Origin: Lysobacter enzymogenes
GTDB taxonomy: Bacteria > Pseudomonadota > Gammaproteobacteria > Xanthomonadales > Xanthomonadaceae
Length of the DNA stretch: 64,000 bases
Assembly (NCBI RefSeq): GCF_900106525.1
Contig: NZ_FNOG01000007.1
Location: forward strand, 208,159-272,158
Direction of reading: 5' to 3'
This document shows positions 32,762 to 41,440 of this stretch, piece by piece. Each line of letters begins with the position of its first letter. The stretch's first letter is position 1. The position numbers and the translations under genes are program-made. The notes below the pieces were generated by a model that was not told where the DNA came from, did no database searches, and was given only the letters and a program-made list of their open reading frames with translations.

Positions 32762-34897
32762 TTACCAGATCTTGATCCGCTGCTCCGGCGTCAGATACAG
32801 CTTCTCGCCCGGCTTGGCGCCCCAGGCCTCGTACCACGCATCGATGTTGCGCACGGTCTGCGCGCGCTGCGCCGCCGGCGCGTGGCCGTCGGTGAGGATG
32901 CGCTGGCGCAGGGCGGCGTCGCGGATCTTGCTGCGCCAGGTCTGGCCGTAGGCGAGGAAGAAGCGCTGGTCGCCGGTCAGCCCGTCGATCGTCGGCGCGT
33001 CCTTGCCGCCGAGCGATTTGCGGTAGGCCATGTAGGCGATGGTCAGGCCCGAGACGTCGGCGATGTTCTCGCCCGAGGTCTGCTTGCCGTTGACGTGCAG
33101 GCCCGGCAGCGGCTCGTAGGCGCTGTACTGGTCGGCGAGCTTCTTGGTCGCTTCGTCGAAGTGCTTGGTGTCTTCCGGCGTCCACCAGTTGGCCAGCTTG
33201 CCCTGGCCGTCGAACTCGGCGCCGGTGTCGTCGAAGCCGTGGCTGATCTCGTGGCCGATCACCGCGCCGATCGCGCCGTAGTTCGCGGCCGGGTCGGCGC
33301 CCGGATCGAAGAACGGCTTGTCCAGGATCGCCGCCGGGAAGTTCATCGCGTTCTGCAGCGGCAGCTGCACCGCGTTGACGGTCTGCGGAGTCATCCACCA
33401 TTCGCCGTTGTCGACCGGCTGGCCGAGCTTGCCGATCTGGTGGCGGTATTCCTGCAGTTCCGCGCGCAGGCGGTTGCCGAGCGCGTCGTCGGGACGGATC
33501 TCCAGCTTGGCGTAATCGCGCCAGCGCTCGGGATAGCCGACGCCGACCTTCATCGACTTGGCCTTCTCGCGCGCCTTGGCCTTGGTCTGCGCGGTCATCC
33601 AGGTCAGCGAGTCCACGCGCTCGTCGAACGCGGCGAGGATGTTGTGCACCATCTCCTCGACCTTCTGCTTGGACGAGGCCGGGAAATACTTCTCGGCGTA
33701 GAGCTTGCCGACCGCGTCGCCGAGCGCGGCGCTGGTGGCGTCGAGCGCGCGCTTTTCGCGCGCGCGCGCCTGCGGCGTGCCGGCCAGGGTGGTGCCGTGG
33801 AAGCCGAAGGCCAGGTCGTTATAGGCCTTGGGCAGCTCGCCGGGGCCGCGCACGGCTTCGTTCCAGGCGGCGTGGTCGAGCGCGTGGAAGGTCAGGTAAT
33901 CCTTCCACGCCGGCAGCGGTTCGCTGCCGACCAGGCGGGCGATGCCGCTGATCGCGCCCGGCTGCCAGGCGACGATGGTCTTCTGCGCGGACAAGCCGGC
34001 GGCGTCGAAGAACGCAGCCCAATCGATGCCCGGCGCGCGCTGCGCGAACGCGGCGGTGTCCCAGGGATTGTTGGACTTGTGCACGTTCTGCGAATCGACC
34101 ACCGGCGCGTGCGCCCGGGCGATCTTGGTTTCCAGGGCCAGGATCGACTTGGCCTTGGCTTCGGGCTCGGCGATGCCGGCCTGCTTCAACAGCGCGACGA
34201 TGTACGCCTCGTACGCTTGACGAGTGGCCGCCATCTCCTTGTCGGCGGACAGGTAGTACTCGCGGTCGGGCATGCCCAGGCCGCCCTGCATCAGGGTGGC
34301 GACATAGGCCGGCTGTTCCAGGCCCTTGGCCACGAACACGCCGAACAGGTTGTCGGTGTGGAAGTTGGTCGCGTTGAGCGGATCGGTGTCGGCGCGCACG
34401 CTGCCGCCGAGCGCGCGCGACAGGCCGGCGCGGTCGGCGATCGCGCCGATCGCATCGAGCTGCGGCTGCAGCGATTGCAGGCCGCGCTTCTCGATCCCGG
34501 CCTCGTCCATGTAGGCGGTGTGGAAATCGGCGATGCGGCGCGCGTCGCTGCCGGCCGCGGGCTTGCTCGCGGCCAGTTGCGCGATCAGCTCGGCGTTGCG
34601 CTTCTCGGCGGTCTCCAGCAGCACGGTGAACGCGCCGTAGTTGGAGCGGTCCGCGGGGATCTCGAAGGTCTTGCGCCAGGCGCCGTTGGCGAAGGCGTCG
34701 AAGTCGTCGCCCGGCTGCACCGACTTGTCCACGCCGGTCAGGTCGATGCCGGACACCGGCGCGGCGGCGGCAGCGGGCGCAGCCGGCGCGGGTGCGGGCG
34801 CCGGAGCGGTTTCGTTGGCGGCGGGCTTGCACGCGCCGAGGCCGCCGGCCAGCGCCAACGCCAGGCCGAGGGTGAGAAGGTTGGGGCGAAGGGACAT
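32762..34897 (-). CDS. M13 family zinc metallopeptidase lipoprotein (PepO/neprilysin-like)
   Basis: 711 aa. A lipoprotein signal (LTLGLALALAGGLGACKPAA, with lipobox LGAC) is followed by an Ala/Pro-rich linker, then the M13 N-terminal domain (IDLTGVDKSVQPGDDFDAFA, NGAW). The zinc site is HEISH at 549-553 within VIGHEISHGFDDTGAEFDG, the third ligand is the Glu of SGENIADVSG, and NAVQLPLQNAMNFPAAI is the family substrate-binding NAxY/F-type segment. It degrades oligopeptides in the periplasm, attached to a membrane. It is convergent with lanM. A part in lanthipeptide leader removal is possible but not shown. ATG 34897 is chosen to start the lipoprotein signal. Confidence 0.92.
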   Translation of the reverse strand: MSLRPNLLTLGLALALAGGLGACKPAANETAPAPAPAPAAPAAAAAPVSGIDLTGVDKSVQPGDDFDAFANGAWRKTFEIPADRSNYGAFTVLLETAEKRNAELIAQLAASKPAAGSDARRIADFHTAYMDEAGIEKRGLQSLQPQLDAIGAIADRAGLSRALGGSVRADTDPLNATNFHTDNLFGVFVAKGLEQPAYVATLMQGGLGMPDREYYLSADKEMAATRQAYEAYIVALLKQAGIAEPEAKAKSILALETKIARAHAPVVDSQNVHKSNNPWDTAAFAQRAPGIDWAAFFDAAGLSAQKTIVAWQPGAISGIARLVGSEPLPAWKDYLTFHALDHAAWNEAVRGPGELPKAYNDLAFGFHGTTLAGTPQARAREKRALDATSAALGDAVGKLYAEKYFPASSKQKVEEMVHNILAAFDERVDSLTWMTAQTKAKAREKAKSMKVGVGYPERWRDYAKLEIRPDDALGNRLRAELQEYRHQIGKLGQPVDNGEWWMTPQTVNAVQLPLQNAMNFPAAILDKPFFDPGADPAANYGAIGAVIGHEISHGFDDTGAEFDGQGKLANWWTPEDTKHFDEATKKLADQYSAYEPLPGLHVNGKQTSGENIADVSGLTIAYMAYRKSLGGKDAPTIDGLTGDQRFFLAYGQTWRSKIRDAALRQRILTDGHAPAAQRAQTVRNIDAWYEAWGAKPGEKLYLTPEQRIKIW

Positions 34898-35147
34898 GGT
34901 CGTGGTTCCGTGGCGGACACTGGGAGGACTGCGGACGCTGCCTGGCGGCGCATTCGAAGCGGCGCGGCCGTGCGACAGCGATCGCATTGTGCGTCAGCCC
35001 GTGTTGGACGCGGAAGTGCATGACATTCGTCATCCCGGTCGTGGCTTTGCGCGCTCGGGCGGCCCGACGCGCGTGTGCGTCGCCGCTGCCGGCGCGACGC
35101 GGCGGCCATGTTCGGCAAACGCCGGGCCGCCGCGCTGCGGCCGCGGA

Positions 35148-35759
35148 TCAGGGCACGATGCGCAGCGCGGGGTCGGCGACCAGCGCAAACGTAGCGCGGG
35201 TCTGAAAGCCGCAGGGCCCCAGCGCGCTGCGGAAGGCGAAGCGGTTTGCCGTCGGTGCGGCGGGCGGCGCGCCGGCTTGGTCGGCGACGTCGAGCACGCC
35301 GTTGATCGTGCTCGAACCGGTCGTGCTGGGGCAGGAGAAGGTCGGCGGGCCGGCGTAGTTGAGGCGGACGCCGGCGATGGCGATGCTCCACAGCGTCGGC
35401 GTCAACGTCGGCGCGCCCGGGAACGGCGGATTGGCGCCGGTGTAAGCCGTGGCCGCGGGCGTGGCCGACCAGGGCAGCAACGAAGGCGTAATGCCGTTGC
35501 AGGCGCTGCTGCCGGAGAACGACACGGCGGTGACCTGGGCGACGCCGGCGGTGACGGTCACGGTCAAATCGGCGTTGCACGGCCATTGATTGCCGAGGTA
35601 GTTCAGGACGGTCGGGCCGGTGAGGTGGGCGACGCCGTTGTTGGACCAGTTGGAGGTCGCAGCGTCCCAGACCTGGACGGAACTGGCGGCCGCAGGCGCG
35701 GCGGCGAGGGCGAGTGCAACCGGGACGAGCGCGGACAGCGCGAAGCGATGGCGCAACAT
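35148..35759 (-). CDS. Secreted hypothetical protein, 203 aa
   Basis: Signal peptide (ALSALVPVALALAAAPAAAS), then a beta-rich, Ser/Thr/Gly/Ala-rich body. Cys pairs are suggested by QWPCNADL, SSACNGITP, FSCPSTTG and GPCGFQTRA. Segments such as ADLTVTVTAGVAQVTAVSFS look like alternating strands of an adhesive or exported beta-sandwich. No enzyme motif. The gene stands alone upstream of the M13 peptidase (250-bp gap) and is divergent from the AI-2E permease gene (224-bp gap holding both promoters). Confidence 0.7.
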   Translation of the reverse strand: MLRHRFALSALVPVALALAAAPAAASSVQVWDAATSNWSNNGVAHLTGPTVLNYLGNQWPCNADLTVTVTAGVAQVTAVSFSGSSACNGITPSLLPWSATPAATAYTGANPPFPGAPTLTPTLWSIAIAGVRLNYAGPPTFSCPSTTGSSTINGVLDVADQAGAPPAAPTANRFAFRSALGPCGFQTRATFALVADPALRIVP

Positions 35760-35983
35760 GGTGCGGCTCCTGTGCGTTGGCGGGAGATCCCTCTGTTGAT
35801 ACAGACGCAGGCCTGCGCCGATCCCGAACCCCGCGTTCGCCCGGCCCGCCGGTAGGCGTTGCCAGCGATCCGCAGGCGCATCCGTCGCCCGCCGTCGCCC
35901 AGTTCGTGGCCTCGGCGGAAAGTCGTAAGAAAAACCGCGGGAGCGCCCACTACAATGCCGCGTCGAGTCCCAGGAACGCCGCA

Positions 35984-37054
35984 ATGGATCCCCACGTCGA
36001 ACCCGCCGCAGCGCCCGGCCCCGGCGCCGCTTCCACGCTCGCGGCGGCGTCGCTGAAAGCGCCGCCGGCGCGCATCGCGGCCTGGCTGTTCGCCGCCGGG
36101 GCGCTGTTCCTGGTGCTCAAGTTCGGCCTGCTCAGCGCATTGCTGTCGGGGCTGCTGGTGTTCCAGCTCGTGCACACGCTCGCGCGCCTGGTCGACCGGC
36201 GGGTGAAAGGGCAGTGGGCGCGCCTGATCGCGGTGGTGCTGATCGCCGCGCTGGTGGTCGGCGGCCTGACCCTGGCGACCTTGGGCCTGATCGCGTTCTT
36301 CCGCGCCGACACCGGCGGCGAGCAGGCGCTGCTGGCGCGACTGATGGAGATCATCGACGCCTCGCGCACCCAGGTGCCGGCGTGGGCGCGGCCGTATCTG
36401 CCGGAGGATCTGAGCGACCTGCAACGCGCGTTGAGCGCATGGCTCGACGAGCATCGCGGCGATCTGAGCCTGGTCGGCGCCGAGGCGGTGCAACTGGGCG
36501 CGCGATTGGTGATCGGCATGGTGCTCGGCGCGATGATCGCGCTGCAGGAGGAACTGCAGCCGCTCAAGCTGGGGCCGCTGGGTTCGGAACTGCTGGCGCG
36601 CGCCTCGCGCCTGTCCGACGCGTTCCGCCGGGTGGTGTTCGCGCAGATCAAGATCTCGGCGCTCAACACCGTGTTCACCGCAGCCTTCCTGCTGATCGTG
36701 CTGCCGCTGTTCGGCGTGCACCTGCCGATGGCCAAGACCCTGGTGGTGCTGACCTTCGTGGTCGGGCTGCTGCCGGTGGTCGGCAACCTGATCTCGAACA
36801 CGCTGATCACCGTGGCCGGGCTGTCGGTGTCGATCTACGTCGCTGCCGCGGCGCTGCTGTACCTGGTGCTGATCCACAAGCTCGAATACTTCCTCAACGC
36901 GCGCATCGTCGGCGGCGAGATCCAGGCGCGCGCGTGGGAACTGCTGCTGGCGATGCTGTCGATGGAAGCCTTGTTCGGCATGCCCGGGCTGGTGGCCGCG
37001 CCGATCTACTACGCCTACCTCAAGCGCGAGCTGGTCGAGCAGGGCTGGGTCTGA
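35984..37054 (+). CDS. AI-2E family transporter (PerM/YhhT-like permease)
   Basis: 356 aa with about eight transmembrane helices in the family layout: a pair at the N terminus (AAWLFAAGALFLVLKFGLLS, then LIAVVLIAALVVGGLTLATL), a long soluble amphipathic region (residues about 110-190), then VFTAAFLLIVLPLFGVHLPM, TLVVLTFVVGLLPVVGNLIS (the conserved P-hhG-hh segment) and a C-terminal ending GMPGLVAAPIYYAYLK. Members export AI-2, ions or unknown solutes; the substrate is not predictable. Start ATG 35984. Convergent with the XRE gene, 28 bp apart. Confidence 0.88.
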   Translation: MDPHVEPAAAPGPGAASTLAAASLKAPPARIAAWLFAAGALFLVLKFGLLSALLSGLLVFQLVHTLARLVDRRVKGQWARLIAVVLIAALVVGGLTLATLGLIAFFRADTGGEQALLARLMEIIDASRTQVPAWARPYLPEDLSDLQRALSAWLDEHRGDLSLVGAEAVQLGARLVIGMVLGAMIALQEELQPLKLGPLGSELLARASRLSDAFRRVVFAQIKISALNTVFTAAFLLIVLPLFGVHLPMAKTLVVLTFVVGLLPVVGNLISNTLITVAGLSVSIYVAAAALLYLVLIHKLEYFLNARIVGGEIQARAWELLLAMLSMEALFGMPGLVAAPIYYAYLKRELVEQGWV

Positions 37055-37082
37055 GGCCTGGCCGGCGCGCCGCGATTGCGGC

Positions 37083-37847
37083 TTATCCGCGCCCGGACCC
37101 GCGCCCCGCCGGCGCGCTCTCGCGCAGACTATCGACCAGCGAAAACACCCACGGCCGGCTGGCCACCAGCAGGCCGACGCTGCGCCGGCGCTCCGGCGGC
37201 AGGCTGACGTCCAGGTCGGCGGCTTCCTTGAATTCGGCCACCAGTTTCTCGAGCTTGCGCTGCAAGGTCGCCAGCGAGGCTTCGCCGAGTTCGCGGATTT
37301 CCAGCGCCAGGAAGGCTTCGCCGGCGCCGAAGTCGTCGTTGATGAATTCGCGGCTGGCCATCTGGAAGTAGCGCGCGCGCACCGGGCCGTCGTCGCGCCA
37401 GGAGAAATCGCGCGGCACGCGCAGGCGCGCGCGGTCGCCGGGCAGCAGTTCGATCAGGCGCAACCGGTCCAGTTGCGCGAGCAGCCGCACCAGTTCGGTC
37501 TTGCGCAGCCCGTAGCCTTCGCCGATGGCGGCGGTGCGCCAGCCCTGGCACAGCAGGTGGAACACGGTCATCAGCCGCGGCTCGGCGGCCAGCGCAGTTT
37601 CCTGCGCCAGGCTCAGGTGGCGGCGCGATTCGCGGGTGCCGCGGGCGCTGCGCGCGAGTTCGAAGAAGTCGATGTCCAGCGCGTCGCAGATCTGCTCCAG
37701 CCGCTCCAGGCTCATGCGGCCGCTGGAGAGCATGCGCTTGATCGTGGGCTCGGACACGCCCAGCGCGGTGGCGAGGTCGGCGTAGCGCCAGCCGCGTTCC
37801 TTGAGCAGGCGCTTGAGCGCGGCGAGCAGGCGTTCGCGTTCGATCAT
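37083..37847 (-). CDS. XRE family transcriptional regulator with C-terminal sensor-like domain
   Basis: 254 aa. The N-terminal helix-turn-helix covers residues about 5-65: LLAALKRLLKERGWRYADLA, TALGVSEPTIKRMLSSGRMS and LERLEQICDALDIDFFELAR. The remaining 185 residues (including AAIGEGYGLRKTELVRLLAQ and RDFSWRDDGPVRARYFQMA) resemble the ligand or partner domain of short Cro/C1-type regulators widespread in Proteobacteria; the second half contains a possible winged-helix. It is divergent from the FAD oxidoreductase (125 bp between starts), its most likely target. Confidence 0.85.
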   Translation of the reverse strand: MIERERLLAALKRLLKERGWRYADLATALGVSEPTIKRMLSSGRMSLERLEQICDALDIDFFELARSARGTRESRRHLSLAQETALAAEPRLMTVFHLLCQGWRTAAIGEGYGLRKTELVRLLAQLDRLRLIELLPGDRARLRVPRDFSWRDDGPVRARYFQMASREFINDDFGAGEAFLALEIRELGEASLATLQRKLEKLVAEFKEAADLDVSLPPERRRSVGLLVASRPWVFSLVDSLRESAPAGRGSGRG

Positions 37848-37972
37848 GGGGTGCGGGTTCCGGGCGGCGGGACATCGGGGATCATATTCCGATACCTAGG
37901 CGATGCGAATGGCGGTTGGCGATACCGGCCGCTACGGTGCGGGCCATCCCGTCCCGTCCAGCGATTCCGCCC

Positions 37973-39409
37973 ATGCCTGCTGTCGCACCCAGCACCGCCG
38001 CACCCAGCGCCGCCGACGCGCTCGCCGCGGCCCGCTACGAATCGCTCAACGATGTGCACGCGCGGCTCAACCCGACCCGCGCGCGCGTGCTGCGCCCCGC
38101 ATCGGTGGAGGAGGCCTGCGCCGCCGTGCACGCCTGCGCCGCGGCCGGGCAGGCGCTGATCCCCGCCGGCGCGCGCCATGCGATGGGCGGGCAGCAGTTC
38201 CTCGCCGACGGCGTGGTGCTCGACACCGCAGCGCTGTGCCGCGTGCTCGCCTTCGACGATGCGCGCGGCCTGCTGACGGTGGAAGCCGGCATCCGCTGGC
38301 CGGCGCTGCTGCAGTGGTTGGCCGCCAGCCCGGACAACACCGGCGGCTGGACGATCCGGCAGAAGCAGACCGGCGCCGACGATTTCAGCCTCGGCGGCGC
38401 GGTGGCGTCGAACGTGCACGGTCGCGGATTGGCCTATGCGCCGTTCGTCGAGGACGTGGAAGCGCTGATCCTGATCGACGCGCAAGGGCGCCTGGTGGAA
38501 ACCAGTCGCGAACAGCGCCCGGAACTGTTCGCGCTCGCGGCCGGCGGCTACGGCCTGTTCGGCGTCGTCGCGGCGCTGACCTTGCGCCTGACTCCGCGCC
38601 AGGTGCTGTGCCGCGAAGTATCGCTGGCCCGCGTCGGCGATCTGCACGCCGCGTTCGCGCGCGCCATCGCCGCGGGTTGCACCTATGGCGATTTCCAGTT
38701 CGCGATCGATCCGCGCAGCGCGGATTTCCTCGATCTGGGCGTGCTCTCGTGCTACCGGCCCGAGCCCGGCGCCGCGGCCTGCGCGTCGCGCCATCTGCAG
38801 GCCGAGGATTTCGCCCGCCTGCTGTTGCTGGCCCATCACGCCCCGTCGCGCGCGTTCGCCGAATACGCCGATTTCTATCTCGCCACCGACGGCCAGCGCT
38901 ACGCCAGCGATGCCCAGCAAAGCGGCGTGTATTTGGACGGCTACCACGCCGCGGTCGACCGCTCGCTCGGCCACTGCGGTTCGGAAATGATCACCGAGCT
39001 GTATGTGCCGCGCCCCGCGCTGGCCGCGTTCATGGCGCGCGCCGCCGACAGTTTGCGCCGCCACCGCGCCCAGCCGATCTACGGCACCGTGCGCCTGATC
39101 GAGCGCGATCCCACCAGCGTGCTGGCCTGGGCGCGCGAAAGCTGGGCCTGCGTGATCTTCAACCTGCACGTGCACCACGACGCCGCCGGCATCGAGGCGG
39201 CGGCGCGGGCGTTTCGCGCCTTGATCGACGACGCGCTGCGGTTCGGCGGCAGTTATTACCTCACCTACCACCGCTGGGCCACGCGCGCGCAGTTGGAGGC
39301 GGCGCATCCGCGCATCGGCGAATTCCTGCGCGCCAAGCGCGAGTTCGACCCGGCCGGATTGTGGCAAAGCGATTGGTATCGCCACCATCTCGCGCTGATG
39401 CAGGCCTGA
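37973..39409 (+). CDS. FAD-binding oxidoreductase (FAD_binding_4 / VAO family)
   Basis: 478 aa, cytoplasmic or peripheral. The N-terminal FAD domain of the vanillyl-alcohol-oxidase/PCMH type has RPASVEEACAAVHACAAAGQ, ALIPAGARHAMGGQQFLADG (the typical P-x-G-x-R/G-H loop), LLTVEAGIRWPALLQWL and DDFSLGGAVASNVHGRGLAY, the pyrophosphate-binding segment. The C-terminal domain gives the substrate cap and ends with YLTYHRWATRAQLEAAHPRI, EFDPAGLWQSDWY. It oxidises an alcohol, sugar or sterol-like substrate of unknown identity. Start ATG 37973; a TTG at 37916 is possible. The methyltransferase begins 1 bp after the stop, so the two form an operon. Confidence 0.88.
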   Translation: MPAVAPSTAAPSAADALAAARYESLNDVHARLNPTRARVLRPASVEEACAAVHACAAAGQALIPAGARHAMGGQQFLADGVVLDTAALCRVLAFDDARGLLTVEAGIRWPALLQWLAASPDNTGGWTIRQKQTGADDFSLGGAVASNVHGRGLAYAPFVEDVEALILIDAQGRLVETSREQRPELFALAAGGYGLFGVVAALTLRLTPRQVLCREVSLARVGDLHAAFARAIAAGCTYGDFQFAIDPRSADFLDLGVLSCYRPEPGAAACASRHLQAEDFARLLLLAHHAPSRAFAEYADFYLATDGQRYASDAQQSGVYLDGYHAAVDRSLGHCGSEMITELYVPRPALAAFMARAADSLRRHRAQPIYGTVRLIERDPTSVLAWARESWACVIFNLHVHHDAAGIEAAARAFRALIDDALRFGGSYYLTYHRWATRAQLEAAHPRIGEFLRAKREFDPAGLWQSDWYRHHLALMQA

Positions 39410-39410
39410 G

Positions 39411-40283
39411 ATGGAACGTACCTCCACCTCGATGCTGCTCGCCGCCGCCGCGGTGCGCCAGGCGCGGCGCGACGGCGATGCCGCGGTGCAGGCCAACGCG
39501 CGGCTGGCGCGCGCGTGTCTGCGCGGCTGCGGTGCGGCCGGCCGGCGCTTGCTGTTCGCGCTCGACCACGCGCCGGGCCGCTGGTTGCTGGCCGCGCTGG
39601 AGGCCGCGTACCTGCCCGGGATCGGCGCGCATTACGCCTGGCGCAAGCGGCATATCCGCCGCTGGGCCTTGCAGGCCTGCGCCGACGGCGCGCGCCAAGT
39701 GGTGGTGCTCGGCGCCGGCTTCGACGGCTTGGCGCTGGCGTTGCTGGCGCAGGGGCCGCAGTTGCGCGCGTTCGAGATCGAGCGCGAGAGCGCTGTGGCG
39801 ATCAAGCGCGCGGCGCTGCGCGAGATCGGCGCGCAGGATCCGCGTCTGAGCCTGATCGCCGCCGATCTGGCGCGCACGCCAGCGGCGATGGCGCTGCGCG
39901 CCGCGCCGGGGTTCGACCCCGCGGCCAAGACCGTGGTCATCGCCGAGGGCGTGCTGATGTATCTGAGTCCCGAGGAACTGGAGCGGCTGCTGCGCGGCCT
40001 GGCCGCGACCCTGGACGACGCGCGATTGATCGCCACGGCGATGGCGCTGCGCACGGATGCGACGCCGGGCTTCGCCCGCCAGCGTCCGTGGGTGCAGCGC
40101 TGGCTGCGCCGCGCCGGCGAACCGTTCCGCTGGGGCGCGAGCCGCGCCTGTCTGCCGGCGTTGTTGCACGCGGCCGGCGTGCGCCTGGAGCGCGTGGCCG
40201 ATCCGGACGCGGCCGCCGATCCCGATCCTTCGCCCGGCGAATGGGTGTTCGCCGGTTCGCTGCTGCGCGCGCCGGCGCCGTAG
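39411..40283 (+). CDS. SAM-dependent methyltransferase, leucine carboxyl methyltransferase-like family
   Basis: 290 aa. It begins MERTSTSMLLAAAAVRQARR, carries YLPGIGAHYAWRKRHIRRWA and then the SAM-binding motif I QVVVLGAGFDGLALALLAQG, motif II FEIERESAVAIKRAALREIG and motif IV AKTVVIAEGVLMYLSPEELE. This order matches the LCM/TIGR00027 class of O-methyltransferases. The substrate is unknown, possibly the product of the adjacent FAD oxidase. The start codon lies one base after the oxidase stop, indicating coupled translation. Confidence 0.88.
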   Translation: MERTSTSMLLAAAAVRQARRDGDAAVQANARLARACLRGCGAAGRRLLFALDHAPGRWLLAALEAAYLPGIGAHYAWRKRHIRRWALQACADGARQVVVLGAGFDGLALALLAQGPQLRAFEIERESAVAIKRAALREIGAQDPRLSLIAADLARTPAAMALRAAPGFDPAAKTVVIAEGVLMYLSPEELERLLRGLAATLDDARLIATAMALRTDATPGFARQRPWVQRWLRRAGEPFRWGASRACLPALLHAAGVRLERVADPDAAADPDPSPGEWVFAGSLLRAPAP

Positions 40284-40296
40284 CCGCGGCGCCAGC

Positions 40297-40327
40297 ACAA
40301 AAAAAGGGAGGCGCCCGCTCGCGCCTC
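40297..40327 (-). terminator. Rho-independent terminator
   Basis: A 9-bp perfect stem (40304-40312 with 40319-40327), loop of six, flanked on the plus strand by seven A (40297-40303), hence seven T on the minus strand. It terminates the gene ending at 40350 and may also act on the methyltransferase transcript. Confidence 0.85.
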
Positions 40328-40349
40328 CCTCCCGTCGCGCCGCTGGCGA

Positions 40350-41036
40350 TCACTTCCGGTTGAACGCCGCGTTCACCGACTGGATCGCCGCATTGATATA
40401 GCCGCACAGCTTGATGCCGCCGCAAGCCACCGTGCCGGTGACGTAACCGACCGCATCGGCGACGATCACATGCAGCCACGGGAACGCACGGCCGCTGGTG
40501 GTCGGCTCCAGCGGATAGTCCTTGGTCCACAGCTCCAGCGAGTGGCGCGCGGTGCTGATCGCGCCGAGCACGGCCAGATCGTTTTCCTTGCGGCCCAGAT
40601 CTTTGACGGCCTGCGCTTCGAGCTTTTTCAGGCCTTCGTCGGCCTCGTCGGCGCTGCGCGCTTCGGCGAGGATGCGGTCCATGTCCTCGAAGTAGGAGAA
40701 CTGCTCTTCGCCGAAGGAGGCGCGGTGCCCGCGCAGGTTCTCGGCCATCGTCAGGCGCGGATCGGACTGGGTCTTCTTGGCCAGTTCGTCGTAGGTGCGC
40801 ACGAACTCTTCCGGCTTGCCGTCGGTGGGCGCGCCGCAGCGGTAGGCCAGCAACTGCGCGTACGAGCCGCCGGCGTCGCGGTTGGCGGCGATGCAGCCGG
40901 CGTAGGCGTTGTGGGCGACGCCGACGCCGTGCATCGGGTTGTCGCTGTACGGTTCGGACGACACCAGGCCTTGGCCGAAGCCCGGCAGCGAGACCAGGGA
41001 AAGACCGAGGGCGAGCAAGGCGATACGGTGGTTCAT
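40350..41036 (-). CDS. Secreted hypothetical protein, 228 aa
   Basis: Signal peptide (ALLALGLSLVSLPGFGQG). The mature part has an N-terminal Cys pair (YAGCIAAN, AYRCGAPTD), a long charged helical middle (EEFVRTYDELAKKTQSDPRL, YFEDMDRILAEARSADEADE) and a hydrophobic, Gly-rich C terminus with two Cys (VIVADAVGYVTGTVACGGIK, LCGYINAAIQSVNAAF). No family recognised. The hydrophobic tail of a secreted protein could be membrane-active or packed inside. A good ribosome-binding site (AAAGGACC) precedes ATG 41036; a terminator follows at 40297-40327. Confidence 0.72.
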   Translation of the reverse strand: MNHRIALLALGLSLVSLPGFGQGLVSSEPYSDNPMHGVGVAHNAYAGCIAANRDAGGSYAQLLAYRCGAPTDGKPEEFVRTYDELAKKTQSDPRLTMAENLRGHRASFGEEQFSYFEDMDRILAEARSADEADEGLKKLEAQAVKDLGRKENDLAVLGAISTARHSLELWTKDYPLEPTTSGRAFPWLHVIVADAVGYVTGTVACGGIKLCGYINAAIQSVNAAFNRK

Positions 41037-41440
41037 GGCAGGTCCTTTTGGATGGATTGCGAGGAAGCCGTCCCCGACAGGCGGTGGCTGCGCCGTCGGC
41101 CGCAAGCGGCGTCAGGCGGCGCCGGACCGACGCTAGGCAGGCGGCCGGCCGCGCTCCAGGCCGAAGCCGGGCCGGTGGCGGGAACAAGCCGGGCGCCGCG
41201 GCGCGGCGCGCCCGCACCTGTATGGGCCGTGGTGCCCGAAGTTCTCGCAATCCAGTCAGAGGCTTGCAGCGGATTTCTTCCCGGTGCGTGCCGGGCCGCC
41301 GCGCTGCGGCGCGCGGCCGCGCGGGCGATGTTGCGCGTTGTGAGCGGCATCGCAGGAATGCGCCGGGCAGTTCGGCGCCGATGCGGTCGCTGGCGGCCTT
41401 TCAGCGCACGGCGCGCCGCTGGGCGCGCCGTGCGCGCGGC
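41037..41440. other. 404-bp intergenic region with terminator hairpin
   Basis: No gene seen. It contains a 14-bp perfect inverted repeat (41404-41417 with 41422-41435, loop GCTG) just after the stop of the hydrolase gene at 41441, a likely terminator. The rest should hold the promoter of the gene at 41036. Confidence 0.55.

Noticed and set aside
32651-35023. 790-codon plus-strand frame opposite the M13 peptidase
   Set aside because: Shadow frame; the minus strand carries HExxH and all other M13 motifs.
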